From: Marivita sp003149565
GTDB lineage: Bacteria > Pseudomonadota > Alphaproteobacteria > Rhodobacterales > Rhodobacteraceae
Assembly (NCBI RefSeq): GCF_965216415.1
Contig: NZ_CBDCFU010000002.1
DNA: 64,000 nt
Reading direction: 5' to 3' (one strand)
Position numbers and translations under genes: made by a program. The stretch's first letter is position 1. Each line of letters opens with the position of its first letter. Shown here in pieces: positions 18,047 to 26,662 of this stretch. Under the pieces are notes generated by a model. That model worked only from the letters and a program-made list of their open reading frames with translations, made no database searches and was not told the origin of the DNA.

Positions 18047-18991
18047 TCAGGCCCTCGCCGAGACAAAGGCGCGTTTGACGACAAACTGCGCGATGATGAT
18101 TGTGATGATCAGCATGATGACCGATGCGGCCGAGGCATAGCCGAAGTTGAAGAACTTGAAGCCCGTCCGGTAGATGAAATAGCTGATCGTTTCGGTGCCA
18201 AAGGCCGGACCGCCTTTGGTGATGATGAAGACGTTGGTGAACATCGTTGTGATGTCGATGGCCCGCAGGATCAGAGCGACCGCGATGATGGGCTTCATCA
18301 TCGGCAGCGAAATGTTCCAGAAGATCGCGTACCACGATGCGCCATCGAGCCGCGCGGCCTCTTCCACCTCTTCATCCTGTGCCTGAAGACCGGCGACGAA
18401 GATGATGAAAAGAAACGGAGTCCACTGCCAGACGTCAGCAATGATCAGGATCATCCGACTGAGCCAGGTCGAGGATTGATAGGCAATGTTGCCGTCGATC
18501 AACCCAACCCGCATCAGAAGGTCTGCAACCACCCGTCCGTCGAGGAAAGCCAGCTTGTATATGAAGGCCACTGCCGAGGGCATGAACAGCATCGGGATCA
18601 GGAAAATGATCCGCCAGCCCTGCACCCACGGATCGCGATAGGCGTAGAACGCCAGCGCCAAAGCGATGACGCATTGCAAGATCAGCGAAATGGAGCCGAT
18701 CACAAGCGTGTTCCAGAGCGCGCCCCAGAATTGATAGTCGCCCATCAGCCGGGTGTAGTTCTCAAACCCGGCGGGCTGCCACGGTCCGAACTTCACATGG
18801 TAGAAGCTTTGGGTGATGGCAAAGATGCCCGGATAAAGCGTGATCAGCATCAAGTACAATACGGCCGGCGCAACCAGCATATAAGGCAGCAGCGTCTTCA
18901 TACGCTTGCTGCGACGCTTGAATCTGCGTTGCGTCGGCTGGACCGGGGCAGCGTGTGCCGCCCCGGCGTCCGACAGCTCTGGATTGCTCAT
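18047..18991 (-). CDS. Sugar-type ABC transporter permease (MalF/UgpA-like)
   Basis: 314 residues. About 40 basic residues (including RRFKRRSKRMK) precede six membrane segments, the first at about 34-54. The EAA loop is at about residue 225 (EEVEEAARLDGASWYAIFW). With the MalG-like partner it forms the heterodimeric channel of a CUT1 importer. It follows the binding-protein gene by 42 bases in the same operon. Confidence 0.94.
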   Translation of the reverse strand: MSNPELSDAGAAHAAPVQPTQRRFKRRSKRMKTLLPYMLVAPAVLYLMLITLYPGIFAITQSFYHVKFGPWQPAGFENYTRLMGDYQFWGALWNTLVIGSISLILQCVIALALAFYAYRDPWVQGWRIIFLIPMLFMPSAVAFIYKLAFLDGRVVADLLMRVGLIDGNIAYQSSTWLSRMILIIADVWQWTPFLFIIFVAGLQAQDEEVEEAARLDGASWYAIFWNISLPMMKPIIAVALILRAIDITTMFTNVFIITKGGPAFGTETISYFIYRTGFKFFNFGYASAASVIMLIITIIIAQFVVKRAFVSARA

Positions 18992-19033
18992 GACAATCTC
19001 GTTCCTGTCCTGTTTGCGTGATGGCCAAGGCCT

Positions 19034-20587
19034 TTAGAACGGTAGGTCCTTGCCTTCGCCGACATAGAGACCAGGTGCCGCCTGTGCGTATTCTACCGGA
19101 TCGTTGCCCTGATAGAAGCCGTTGGACGACATGATCAGCTTGACTGCTGCGGCCGCGTTGTCGAGCGCTTGCTTTGCAGTGATCTGGCCGACCACGGCGC
19201 GGTTGATCTCGTTGCCGATGGCCTGCTCGATCGGGAAGGCACCGGGCAGACGCGGGCTACACCATGCGTGATGCAGGCTGTCGCCCCAGACCTTCGCGGG
19301 CTGCGATACAGCTTGCAGATTCTCGTTCTCCAGAACCGACTTGTAACCCGGGGCAACACCGTTTGCGTTGGCCTCGTTCATCGCCATGATAGACGCTGTC
19401 GTCAAGAAGCCCAGCATGAGGAACGCGCCTTCGGGGTTTTGTGCGGAGGCCGAAACGCACGATGTCGAGCCCGCAATGTTCGGCGGCGCGAAACGGCCAC
19501 CCGCAATGCGAGGTTCATAGATGGTGACGAAATCGTCAACGATCTGCGACTGATCCGGCCGCATGGCCTGCGTGCCGCTATCCTGCCAGCTGATATTGGT
19601 GGCAACCTGACCACCGAGCCAAGCGGCACGGTTCTCCGGCCAACCAGCGCCTGCATGGCCTTCGTTGGCGCTCTTGGACAGTTCGAGAATGATTTCGAGG
19701 CCCTTCATACCGGCGTCGCCGTTGAAGATCGGTTCCCAATTCTCGTCAAAGAGCATCATTCCGGCCTGCGCCGCTACGTGCTCCCATGTATAGGTCGACC
19801 AGAAGCCCGGTGCCGCCATCAGGCCGACACCGGAAACACCCGGTTCAACCTTGTTCAGTTCGCCCGACAGACGGATCAGTTCATCATAAGTCGGAACCGA
19901 GTTCACCTTGTCGATCGGACCGCCCAAAACCTGCTCAACATATCCCTTGCGCAGGTGAACCATCTGAATGTCGCAGTCGAACGGGATGCCATACATCTGA
20001 CCGTTGAAGTAGCCGTAGTTCAGACGATAGGTGTCGTAGAAATCGTCGAGCGGCAGGCTCCATTTGTCCGCGAACTCCTGCAGAGGATAGAGGAAGCCCG
20101 GCGCCGCAAAGTCACCCAGCCAGGGCGAGAAGAACTGCAGCGCGTCGAAGGAGGCATTGCCCGAGATGAATTCGGCCAGCGCCTTGTCATAGAAGCTGTC
20201 ATCGGGGATCGGAACAAGCTCAACCTTGATGCCGGACAACGCCTCAAACGGCACAAGACCCTCAGCAGCGGATTCAGCGTCTGCCGCGCCAACCGCGAAG
20301 CGCACCGTGGTGCCTGCCAGCTCGGAGCGGACCTTTTCCCAATCGACGGTACGGATCCAGTCTTTGTTGCTGTCCCACATCGGCTTGTCATCCGACATGC
20401 CGTAGAGGTCGCGATAATCCGCGCGGACGTACTGGGAGATCGAAATCCCGTCGAGCACGCTTTGCGGGTCCGGCAGGTGGCTGGCCGCAAGAAGCTTGCC
20501 GCCCCATGTCGAGCCGGTTGCGGCGATTCCCATAGCCGATGCGCTCGCCATGAACGACCGTCTGGATAGTCTTCCTCTGAATTCCAT
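19034..20587 (-). CDS. Sugar-type ABC transporter substrate-binding protein, Tat-exported
   Basis: 517 residues from the ATG at 20587. Two tandem ATGs follow an AGGGAGG site; the second has the better spacing (6 bases), the first (20590) only 3. A twin-arginine signal (LSRRSFMASASAMGIAAT, about 6-23) sends the folded protein to the periplasm. The mature part is a family 1 extracellular binding protein, with FDALQFFSPWLGDFAAPGFL (about 165-185) lining the hinge. It is longer than MalE (about 400). First gene of the operon importer - kinase - HAD, divergent from the DRL/E1/E2 operon. Ligand unknown; a small polyol or its glycoside would fit the neighbours. Confidence 0.92.
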   Translation of the reverse strand: MEFRGRLSRRSFMASASAMGIAATGSTWGGKLLAASHLPDPQSVLDGISISQYVRADYRDLYGMSDDKPMWDSNKDWIRTVDWEKVRSELAGTTVRFAVGAADAESAAEGLVPFEALSGIKVELVPIPDDSFYDKALAEFISGNASFDALQFFSPWLGDFAAPGFLYPLQEFADKWSLPLDDFYDTYRLNYGYFNGQMYGIPFDCDIQMVHLRKGYVEQVLGGPIDKVNSVPTYDELIRLSGELNKVEPGVSGVGLMAAPGFWSTYTWEHVAAQAGMMLFDENWEPIFNGDAGMKGLEIILELSKSANEGHAGAGWPENRAAWLGGQVATNISWQDSGTQAMRPDQSQIVDDFVTIYEPRIAGGRFAPPNIAGSTSCVSASAQNPEGAFLMLGFLTTASIMAMNEANANGVAPGYKSVLENENLQAVSQPAKVWGDSLHHAWCSPRLPGAFPIEQAIGNEINRAVVGQITAKQALDNAAAAVKLIMSSNGFYQGNDPVEYAQAAPGLYVGEGKDLPF

Positions 20588-20689
20588 CATTTTCCTCCCT
20601 TGATGGCGCAATTACCTATTTTTTCCCCCTCAAGCAGCCTCCAATGCCGCTCTACAAGGCCGGAACACCTAATTGCACTCCTGAACCAT

Positions 20690-20750
20690 TGTTCACGATC
20701 CCATCATTCGTCAAGAACTTTTCTGCAAGTTGTGAACATTATTCTTGACG
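20690..20750. promoter_or_regulatory. Interleaved inverted repeats in the divergent promoter region
   Basis: Two dyads overlap between the importer and catabolic operons: TGTTCAC (20690-20696) with GTGAACA (20732-20738), and CGTCAAGAA (20709-20717) with TTCTTGACG (20742-20750), both perfect. The surrounding 200 bases are A/T-rich. This is the natural place for an operator read by the SorC-family regulator encoded at the end of the plus-strand operon. Confidence 0.5.
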
Positions 20751-20804
20751 CATAAACAAAAGTTCAAGATATTCAATGCGAACGAAAGCGACAGGAAAAC
20801 TCGT

Positions 20805-22154
20805 ATGGCATCGAACATCGCATTGACCGGACTGGCGAAAGATCTTGCCACCCGAGCCGCCTCAGGCAAACCCGTACGCATCGGGCTGATCGGATCCGGC
20901 GAGATGGGGACCGATATCGTCACGCGGGCCGCAATGATGGACGGTGTAGACGTGGCGGCGATCTCGGAGCTGAACGTTCCAAACGCGCACAAGGCTGTGT
21001 CTATCGCAACCGGCGAGGACGGACACAGCCAGGACGCAAAATCGACAGATGATCTCAACGCAATCATCGAATCCGGCAAAACAGCGATCACGGACAACGC
21101 TGATCTGATCCTGGAATCGGGCTTGATTGACGTTGTGATCGACGCGACCGGCATTCCGGCGGTAGGGGCCGAAATCGGCCTGCGGGCGATGGAGCGCGGC
21201 AAGCATCTGACCATGATGAACGTCGAAGCGGACGTGACCATTGGCGCCTACCTGCGCAATGAAGCGGACCGTCTCGGCGTGGTTTATTCGCTGGGTGCCG
21301 GCGACGAGCCTTCGTCCTGCATGGAGCTGATCGAATTCGTGACCGCCATGGGTCACAAGGTGGTCTGCGCTGGCAAAGGCAAGAACAACCCGCTGAACAT
21401 CGACGCGACACCGGACGCTTACGAGGCGGAGGCAATCCGGCGCCACATGAACCCGCGTCTGCTGGTGGAGTTTGTGGACGGATCAAAAACTGCCGTCGAA
21501 ATGGCCGCCATCGGCAATGCAACGGGCCTGATCCCAGATGTGGACGGCATGCACGGCCCTGCCGCTGGCCCCAAGGAACTGGCAAAGGTGCTGATCCCGC
21601 AAAAGGACGGCGGCATCCTGTCGGGGATCGGCAAGGTCGATTATTCCATCGGCAAGGGCGTGTCGCCTGGCGTATTCTGCATCGTCGAAGCCGAACATCC
21701 GCGCATCCACGAGCGGATGAAGGACCTCAAGATGGGCGACGGCCCCTACTACGAATTCATTCGCCCCTACCACCTGACCTCGCTCGAAGTGCCGCTGACC
21801 TGCGCCCGCTCCGTGCTCTATGGCAAGGCCGACATGATCCCGCTGGAAAAGCCGGTGGTCGAGGTGTGCGCGATGGCCAAAAAAGACCTGCAACCGGGCG
21901 ATACGCTCGACCAGATCGGGGAATACACCTACCGCGCCTGGGCGATGGAAGTTGGACGGGCGCAAGCCGCCCAAGCCCTGCCCGCCGGGATGCTGACCGG
22001 GGCAAAGGTCACCGCGCCGATCAAGAAGGGCGAACTGATCACTTTGGCCAATGCCACCTTGCCGCAATCGCGGCTGGTCGAGCTACGCAGCCGCCAGGAC
22101 ATGATGCTTTATGGGAAGGACCTTCTCAGTGCGAGACACCGTGACACCCAATAA
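20805..22154 (+). CDS. DRL-like oxidoreductase (homoserine-dehydrogenase fold plus SAF domain)
   Basis: 449 residues. An N-terminal Rossmann domain binds NAD(P) (GLIGSGEMG at 27-35). A central block SLGAGDEPSSCMELIEF (about 160-176) and AGKGKNNPLN follow, and a C-terminal SAF domain (about 355-440) begins at KKDLQPGDTL. As I recall them, this layout and these blocks match the DXR-like (DRL) enzyme of Brucella, which converts 1-deoxyxylulose 5-phosphate to methylerythritol 4-phosphate. Other members of this family may have other roles. The start at 20805 has AGGAAAA upstream; its end overlaps the E1-alpha start. Setting in a catabolic operon argues for use in sugar breakdown. Confidence 0.8.
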   Translation: MASNIALTGLAKDLATRAASGKPVRIGLIGSGEMGTDIVTRAAMMDGVDVAAISELNVPNAHKAVSIATGEDGHSQDAKSTDDLNAIIESGKTAITDNADLILESGLIDVVIDATGIPAVGAEIGLRAMERGKHLTMMNVEADVTIGAYLRNEADRLGVVYSLGAGDEPSSCMELIEFVTAMGHKVVCAGKGKNNPLNIDATPDAYEAEAIRRHMNPRLLVEFVDGSKTAVEMAAIGNATGLIPDVDGMHGPAAGPKELAKVLIPQKDGGILSGIGKVDYSIGKGVSPGVFCIVEAEHPRIHERMKDLKMGDGPYYEFIRPYHLTSLEVPLTCARSVLYGKADMIPLEKPVVEVCAMAKKDLQPGDTLDQIGEYTYRAWAMEVGRAQAAQALPAGMLTGAKVTAPIKKGELITLANATLPQSRLVELRSRQDMMLYGKDLLSARHRDTQ

Positions 22155-23145
22155 CACGCCCTACGCCATCGCGCGGTACAGTGCGGACGAGCTGAAAGAG
22201 GCTCTGAAAAAGATGTACCTGATCCGCAAATTCGAAGAAGGCGCGGAAGACAGCTACATGCGCGGTCTGATCCATGGGACCATGCACCTGAGCATCGGAC
22301 AGGAGGCATCTGCTGTCGGGTCCTGCATGTCGCTGAGCGACGAGGACAAGATCACCTCGACCCACCGGGGTCATGGCCATTGCGTCGCCAAAGGTGCGGA
22401 CCTGTCGCGCATGTTCGCCGAGTTCTTCGGCAAGGAAAGCGGCTATTGCAAAGGGCGCGGCGGGTCGATGCATATCGCCGACCCGAGCAAGGGCAACCTT
22501 GGGGCCAACGGCATCGTGGGCGGCGGTCTGCCTATCGCCGTCGGCGCGGCCTTGTCGGCCAAGCGCTTGGGCACGGGGGCGGTGACGGTCTGTTTCTTCG
22601 GCGATGGCGCGAACAACGAAGGCGCGTTCCACGAGGCGTTGAACATGGCCAAGGTATGGAACCTGCCGGTGGTGTTCGTCTGTGAAAACAACAAGTACGG
22701 CATGTCCACCTCGACAGAACGATCGACAGCGGTCAAGAACATCGCGGATCGCGCGGTGGCCTATGCCATGCCGGGCGTGACAGTGGACGGAAACGACTTT
22801 TCCGCCGTGGCCGAAGCCGTGGATGCCGCTGTCGAGCGCGCCCGGAAGGGTGAAGGCCCGAGCCTTGTCGAGAACGTCACCTACCGCTGGCGCGGGCATT
22901 CCAAGTCGGACCGCAACCGCTACCGGACCAAGGAAGAGATTGCCGAGTGGCAATCCCGCGACCCGATTGCCGCGATGGCCAAGCTGCTGACCGACCACAA
23001 GATTGCTTCAGAGGACGAGATTGCGGGGATCGAAGCCGACGCCACCCGGATCATCGAAGAGGCCATCGCCTTTGCGACTGAAGGGGCCAACCCGAAGATC
23101 GAAGAGGTCACCCGCGACGTTTATACCCAAGAGATCGCATCGTGA
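22129..23145 (+). CDS. TPP-dependent dehydrogenase E1 alpha subunit (acetoin/pyruvate dehydrogenase type)
   Basis: 338 residues from a GTG at 22129, preceded by GGGAAGGA with 8-base spacing; an ATG at 22111 lies within that site and is less likely. Thiamine-diphosphate motif: CFFGDGANNEGAFHEA through VFVCENN (about 165-195). The substrate-facing block THRGHGHCVAKG and the phosphorylation-loop equivalent RWRGHSKSDRNRYR are typical of two-subunit E1 enzymes. It overlaps the DRL gene by 26 bases and the E1-beta gene by 4. The AcoC-type E2 downstream points to acyloin cleavage rather than pyruvate oxidation. Confidence 0.9.
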   Translation: MRDTVTPNNTPYAIARYSADELKEALKKMYLIRKFEEGAEDSYMRGLIHGTMHLSIGQEASAVGSCMSLSDEDKITSTHRGHGHCVAKGADLSRMFAEFFGKESGYCKGRGGSMHIADPSKGNLGANGIVGGGLPIAVGAALSAKRLGTGAVTVCFFGDGANNEGAFHEALNMAKVWNLPVVFVCENNKYGMSTSTERSTAVKNIADRAVAYAMPGVTVDGNDFSAVAEAVDAAVERARKGEGPSLVENVTYRWRGHSKSDRNRYRTKEEIAEWQSRDPIAAMAKLLTDHKIASEDEIAGIEADATRIIEEAIAFATEGANPKIEEVTRDVYTQEIAS

Positions 23146-24152
23146 ACATGCATACCAAAACCGATCTGCGCGAATTGTCATATGCAGAGGCCATCCGTGA
23201 AGCAATGGACATCGCAATGGCGCAGGATGAGCGCGTCATTCTCATGGGGGAGGATATCGGGGTCTATGGCGGCGCGTTCGGTGTCACCGGCGATCTGATC
23301 GAGAAATACGGCATGGACCGAGTGATGGACACGCCGATTTCCGAGCTTGGCGGCGCAGGCGTCGCTGTCGGTGCTGCCATGACCGGGCTGCGCCCGATCT
23401 TTGAATTCCAGTTCTCGGATTTCGCGACGCTCGGTATGGAGCAGATCGTCAACCAGGCGGCCAAGATCCGCTACATGCTGGGCGGGGCCGTGTCGGTGCC
23501 GGTTGTCATGCGGTTTCCATCCGGGTCCGGCACGGGTGCTGCGGCACAGCACAGCCAAAGTCTTGAGGCATGGACGGCGCATGTGCCGGGCCTGAAGGTC
23601 GTGCAGCCCGCGACACCGGCGGATGCGAAGGGCCTGCTTCTTGCAGCACTGGAAGATCCCGATCCAGTGATGATCTACGAGCACAAGATCCTCTACAAGA
23701 TGAAGGGCCATGTGCCCGAAGGCCACTATACGACCCCCATCGGGAAAGCGGCAGTGATGCGCGAGGGCAAGGACCTTACCATCGTCGCTACAGCGATCAT
23801 GGTGCACAAGGCGCTTGATGCGGCCGAGACATTGGCCACCGAAGGCATCGACGCCGAGGTGATCGACCTGCGCACGATCCGCCCGATGGACCGCGACACG
23901 GTGCTGGCCTCGGTCCGCAAGACCGGGCGGCTGGTCTGCGTCTACGAGGCGGTCAAGACGCTGGGCGTTGGTGCCGAAGTGTCGGCGATGGTCGCCGAAA
24001 GCGACGCGTTCGACTACCTTGATGCGCCGATCATCCGGCTGGGCGGTGCGGAATGTCCAATCCCCTACAACCCGGAGCTTGAGAAAGCGGTTGTCCCACA
24101 GGTGCCCGACATCCTGGAGGCCGCGCGCAATCTGGCGAAGGGACGTATCTGA
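23142..24152 (+). CDS. TPP-dependent dehydrogenase E1 beta subunit
   Basis: 336 residues from a GTG at 23142 that overlaps the E1-alpha stop (an ATG two codons later is an alternative). Typical E1-beta blocks: GEDIGVYGGAFGVT (about 35-48), the conserved acidic helix with ISELGGAGVAVGAA that contacts TPP, and FEFQFSDFATLGMEQIVNQA. The C-terminal domain has LRTIRPMDRDTV and the E2-docking end. It pairs with E1 alpha to form an alpha2-beta2 enzyme that decarboxylates a 2-oxo acid or cleaves an acyloin and passes the acyl group to lipoate. Its stop overlaps the E2 start. Confidence 0.92.
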   Translation: MNMHTKTDLRELSYAEAIREAMDIAMAQDERVILMGEDIGVYGGAFGVTGDLIEKYGMDRVMDTPISELGGAGVAVGAAMTGLRPIFEFQFSDFATLGMEQIVNQAAKIRYMLGGAVSVPVVMRFPSGSGTGAAAQHSQSLEAWTAHVPGLKVVQPATPADAKGLLLAALEDPDPVMIYEHKILYKMKGHVPEGHYTTPIGKAAVMREGKDLTIVATAIMVHKALDAAETLATEGIDAEVIDLRTIRPMDRDTVLASVRKTGRLVCVYEAVKTLGVGAEVSAMVAESDAFDYLDAPIIRLGGAECPIPYNPELEKAVVPQVPDILEAARNLAKGRI

Positions 24153-25465
24153 TGCCAACCGAAGTCATCATGCCCAAGGTCGACATGGACATGGCCAAGG
24201 GCAAGATCATGTCGTGGCACATTGCCGAGGGCGAACGCGTGTCCAAGGGCGACCCTCTGTTCGACATCGAGACAGACAAGGCCGCAATGGAGGTCGAAGC
24301 GCCTGCCGACGGCATCCTGTACCACACCGCCCCAGAGGGGATGGAGATCCCCATCGGGACGCCCTGCGCCTGGCTTTATGCAGAAGGCGAAGACGTGGGA
24401 GAACAGCCCGCACCTTTTGCAGGTCAGGGTGCGCATACCGTTCAACCGGAACAAGCCGCTGTCACAGACGAGGACGATACGACGTCCCCGGAACACGCGT
24501 TGGCATCGGTTGATGCCGTTGCCGGAGAGGCAACCGACAAGGTTCGCGCCACCCCGCGTGCCCGGTCGCTTGCCAGCGGCGCCGGTCTGAATCTAGCCGA
24601 TCTCATCGGCACCGGACCGCGCGGACGCGTACAGGCGCAGGATGTCGAGAACGAAATCGCGCTCCGCGACACGCGCCCTGCCCCGCCGCAGACACCCGTG
24701 GCGTTCCGCGCGGAAACGGGCGCTTTGGCCGTGACCCGATCCAAGGGCGGGACCGGCACTCCGATCGTGATGATCCACGGCTTTGCCAGCAACGCGATGT
24801 CCTGGGGACAGATCGAAGCCCATGTCAAACACAGACCGATCATTCGGATTGATTTGCCGGGGCATGGCAAATCTCCAAAACTGCGCATCGACAGCTTTGC
24901 AGATCTTGTCCGAGAAATGCGTCGCGCCTTCGACGATCTGAACCTCGAGACTGCGCATCTGGTCGGCCACAGCCTTGGCGGCGCAATCAGCATTGCCTTG
25001 GCGGACACGCGGGCAAAACGCCTGTCTTCTTTGACGCTGCTTGCGCCTGCGGGGCTTGGTCCGGACATCAATGGCAATGCTGTGACCGGAATCTGCCGCG
25101 CAACCCGAACAGAAAGCCTTGCGCCTTGGTTGCGGGCCTTGGTGGCAAACGAGGACCTTGTGACCGACAGCTACGCCCGTTTGGCGATGGAAGGTCGGGA
25201 AGACGCCAATCTGCGCGCCGCGCAGACCCGGCTCGCCGATGCGCTGTTTCCCGATGGGGTGCAAGCCTTTGATCTGCGCGCAGCCCTACAGCGTATTGAC
25301 CTGCCAACCCGGATACTCTGGGGCAAGCAGGATGCCATCATCCCGTGGCAGCACGCCTTGCGCGCGCCGGGACACATGGCGCTTCACCTCTTTGACGGCA
25401 TCGGGCACATGGCGCACATTGAATGCCCGGACGCGGTTGGCAAGATCATCAAGTCCGTCGTTTGA
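24152..25465 (+). CDS. AcoC-type E2: lipoyl domain, E3-binding domain, alpha/beta hydrolase
   Basis: 437 residues in three parts. A lipoyl domain (1-80) with the modified lysine in DIETDKAAMEVEAP. A peripheral-subunit-binding domain (about 130-168; TPRARSLASGAG, IGTGPRGRVQAQDV). An alpha/beta hydrolase (about 195-437) with oxyanion block MIHGFASNAMSW, nucleophile serine in VGHSLGGAIS, and catalytic His in GIGHMAHIE. This order is that of AcoC, the E2 of acetoin dehydrogenase, and differs from pyruvate or 2-oxoglutarate dehydrogenase E2, which carries the CAT acyltransferase core. No E3 gene is in the operon, so lipoamide dehydrogenase would be shared. Confidence 0.9.
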   Translation: MPTEVIMPKVDMDMAKGKIMSWHIAEGERVSKGDPLFDIETDKAAMEVEAPADGILYHTAPEGMEIPIGTPCAWLYAEGEDVGEQPAPFAGQGAHTVQPEQAAVTDEDDTTSPEHALASVDAVAGEATDKVRATPRARSLASGAGLNLADLIGTGPRGRVQAQDVENEIALRDTRPAPPQTPVAFRAETGALAVTRSKGGTGTPIVMIHGFASNAMSWGQIEAHVKHRPIIRIDLPGHGKSPKLRIDSFADLVREMRRAFDDLNLETAHLVGHSLGGAISIALADTRAKRLSSLTLLAPAGLGPDINGNAVTGICRATRTESLAPWLRALVANEDLVTDSYARLAMEGREDANLRAAQTRLADALFPDGVQAFDLRAALQRIDLPTRILWGKQDAIIPWQHALRAPGHMALHLFDGIGHMAHIECPDAVGKIIKSVV

Positions 25466-25547
25466 TCAGATGTTCATTGCCACCTGTTAAAGCTTTCAGC
25501 TATGCCTAGAAGAATTGGGGACGGCAGTCCGATGAGGAGGCAGTTGG

Positions 25548-26522
25548 ATGGCAAAATCCCAGGACCAGCTTCGGATACGAGCGGCGTGGCTTTACTACAT
25601 CGAGGGCATGACCCAATCCGATGTGGGCAAAAAGCTTGGCGTCAACCGGATCACCGTCACCCGTCTGCTATCAGACGCCAAGAAACGCGGCGAAGTGGTG
25701 ATCCGCATCAAGTCCGAATTGACTGAACTGGTCGACCTTCAGCAACAGTTACAGGAGGTTTTTGGGCTGGATCAGGCCATTCTTGCCCCGCTTGAATCCC
25801 CTGAAGACGACCCGACACGGGTAATTGCTGCCGCAGCAGGCACCTATGTCTCCGAAGTGATGGAGAACGGTATGACCGTGGGTGTCGGATGGGGCAAAAC
25901 CCTGCACGCCATGCTGCCCTATATCGAAGACAAGCCGCTCTCGGACGTCCGGGTGGTGTCGCTCTTGGGTAGCATTGCGCAGGCCAGACGCTTCAACCCA
26001 GCCGAATTTGCGTGGCAATTTGCAGAACTGTTCGAAGCCGAGGGCTATCTTGTCTCTGCTCCGGCGGTGGTGGACTCGCCTCAGACCAAACATGCCCTGT
26101 TGGAAAATTGCGGCCTGGATCAAATCCTGCAATTGGGCGAGGCCTGCGACATCGCACTTCTGTCCTGCGGCGGCATCACTTCTCTGACGACATCTTACCG
26201 CTCCGGCCACATTACAGAGTCCGACCGCCAGTCACTGATTGCCGCCGGAGCTGTTGGGGATTTCCTGTATCATTTCCTCGACAAAGACGGCACCGTTGTC
26301 GATCACCCGGTGAATGCCAGATCCATCTCCCTTTCGCTGGACCGTCTAAAGCGCATACCGCGCAAGATCCTCATCTCAGGAGGTCGCGAAAAGATCGAGA
26401 TCCTGCGCGCTAGTATCTCGTCTCTTGCTCCGAATGTCCTGATCACTGATGAGATCACCGCTCGAACCTTGCTCGAAACCGCCGACGCCACAACGGATCG
26501 CTCGGTTGCCAAACCCGTTTGA
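25548..26522 (+). CDS. SorC/DeoR-family sugar-binding transcriptional regulator
   Basis: 324 residues. An N-terminal helix-turn-helix (about 18-60; MTQSDVGKKLGVNRITVTRL) is joined to a SorC-type effector domain (about 65-315) with the phosphosugar-isomerase-like fold, including VGVGWGKTLHAMLPY (about 107). Members of this family sense phosphorylated sugars and control the operon next to them. EryD of erythritol catabolism is an example. A GAGGAGG ribosome site precedes 25548. It lies 82 bases after the E2 gene, so may be co-transcribed with the pathway it controls. Confidence 0.92.
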   Translation: MAKSQDQLRIRAAWLYYIEGMTQSDVGKKLGVNRITVTRLLSDAKKRGEVVIRIKSELTELVDLQQQLQEVFGLDQAILAPLESPEDDPTRVIAAAAGTYVSEVMENGMTVGVGWGKTLHAMLPYIEDKPLSDVRVVSLLGSIAQARRFNPAEFAWQFAELFEAEGYLVSAPAVVDSPQTKHALLENCGLDQILQLGEACDIALLSCGGITSLTTSYRSGHITESDRQSLIAAGAVGDFLYHFLDKDGTVVDHPVNARSISLSLDRLKRIPRKILISGGREKIEILRASISSLAPNVLITDEITARTLLETADATTDRSVAKPV

Positions 26523-26662
26523 TGCAAGTGATTGTCAACGCCGAACAGTGCATTCACTTACGTCACGCAAAAAATCGCAAGTGACTCGGAATACGCGATC
26601 TGCGTATGGTGTGGCTTGGCCGCTAAGCCATGTGCTAGCATCCACATGAGGAGGTGAATATT

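Noticed and set aside
26524..26584. Repeated GCAAGTGA with inverse TCACTT as an operator
   Set aside because: Short and spaced irregularly; kept only as a remark under the following gene.
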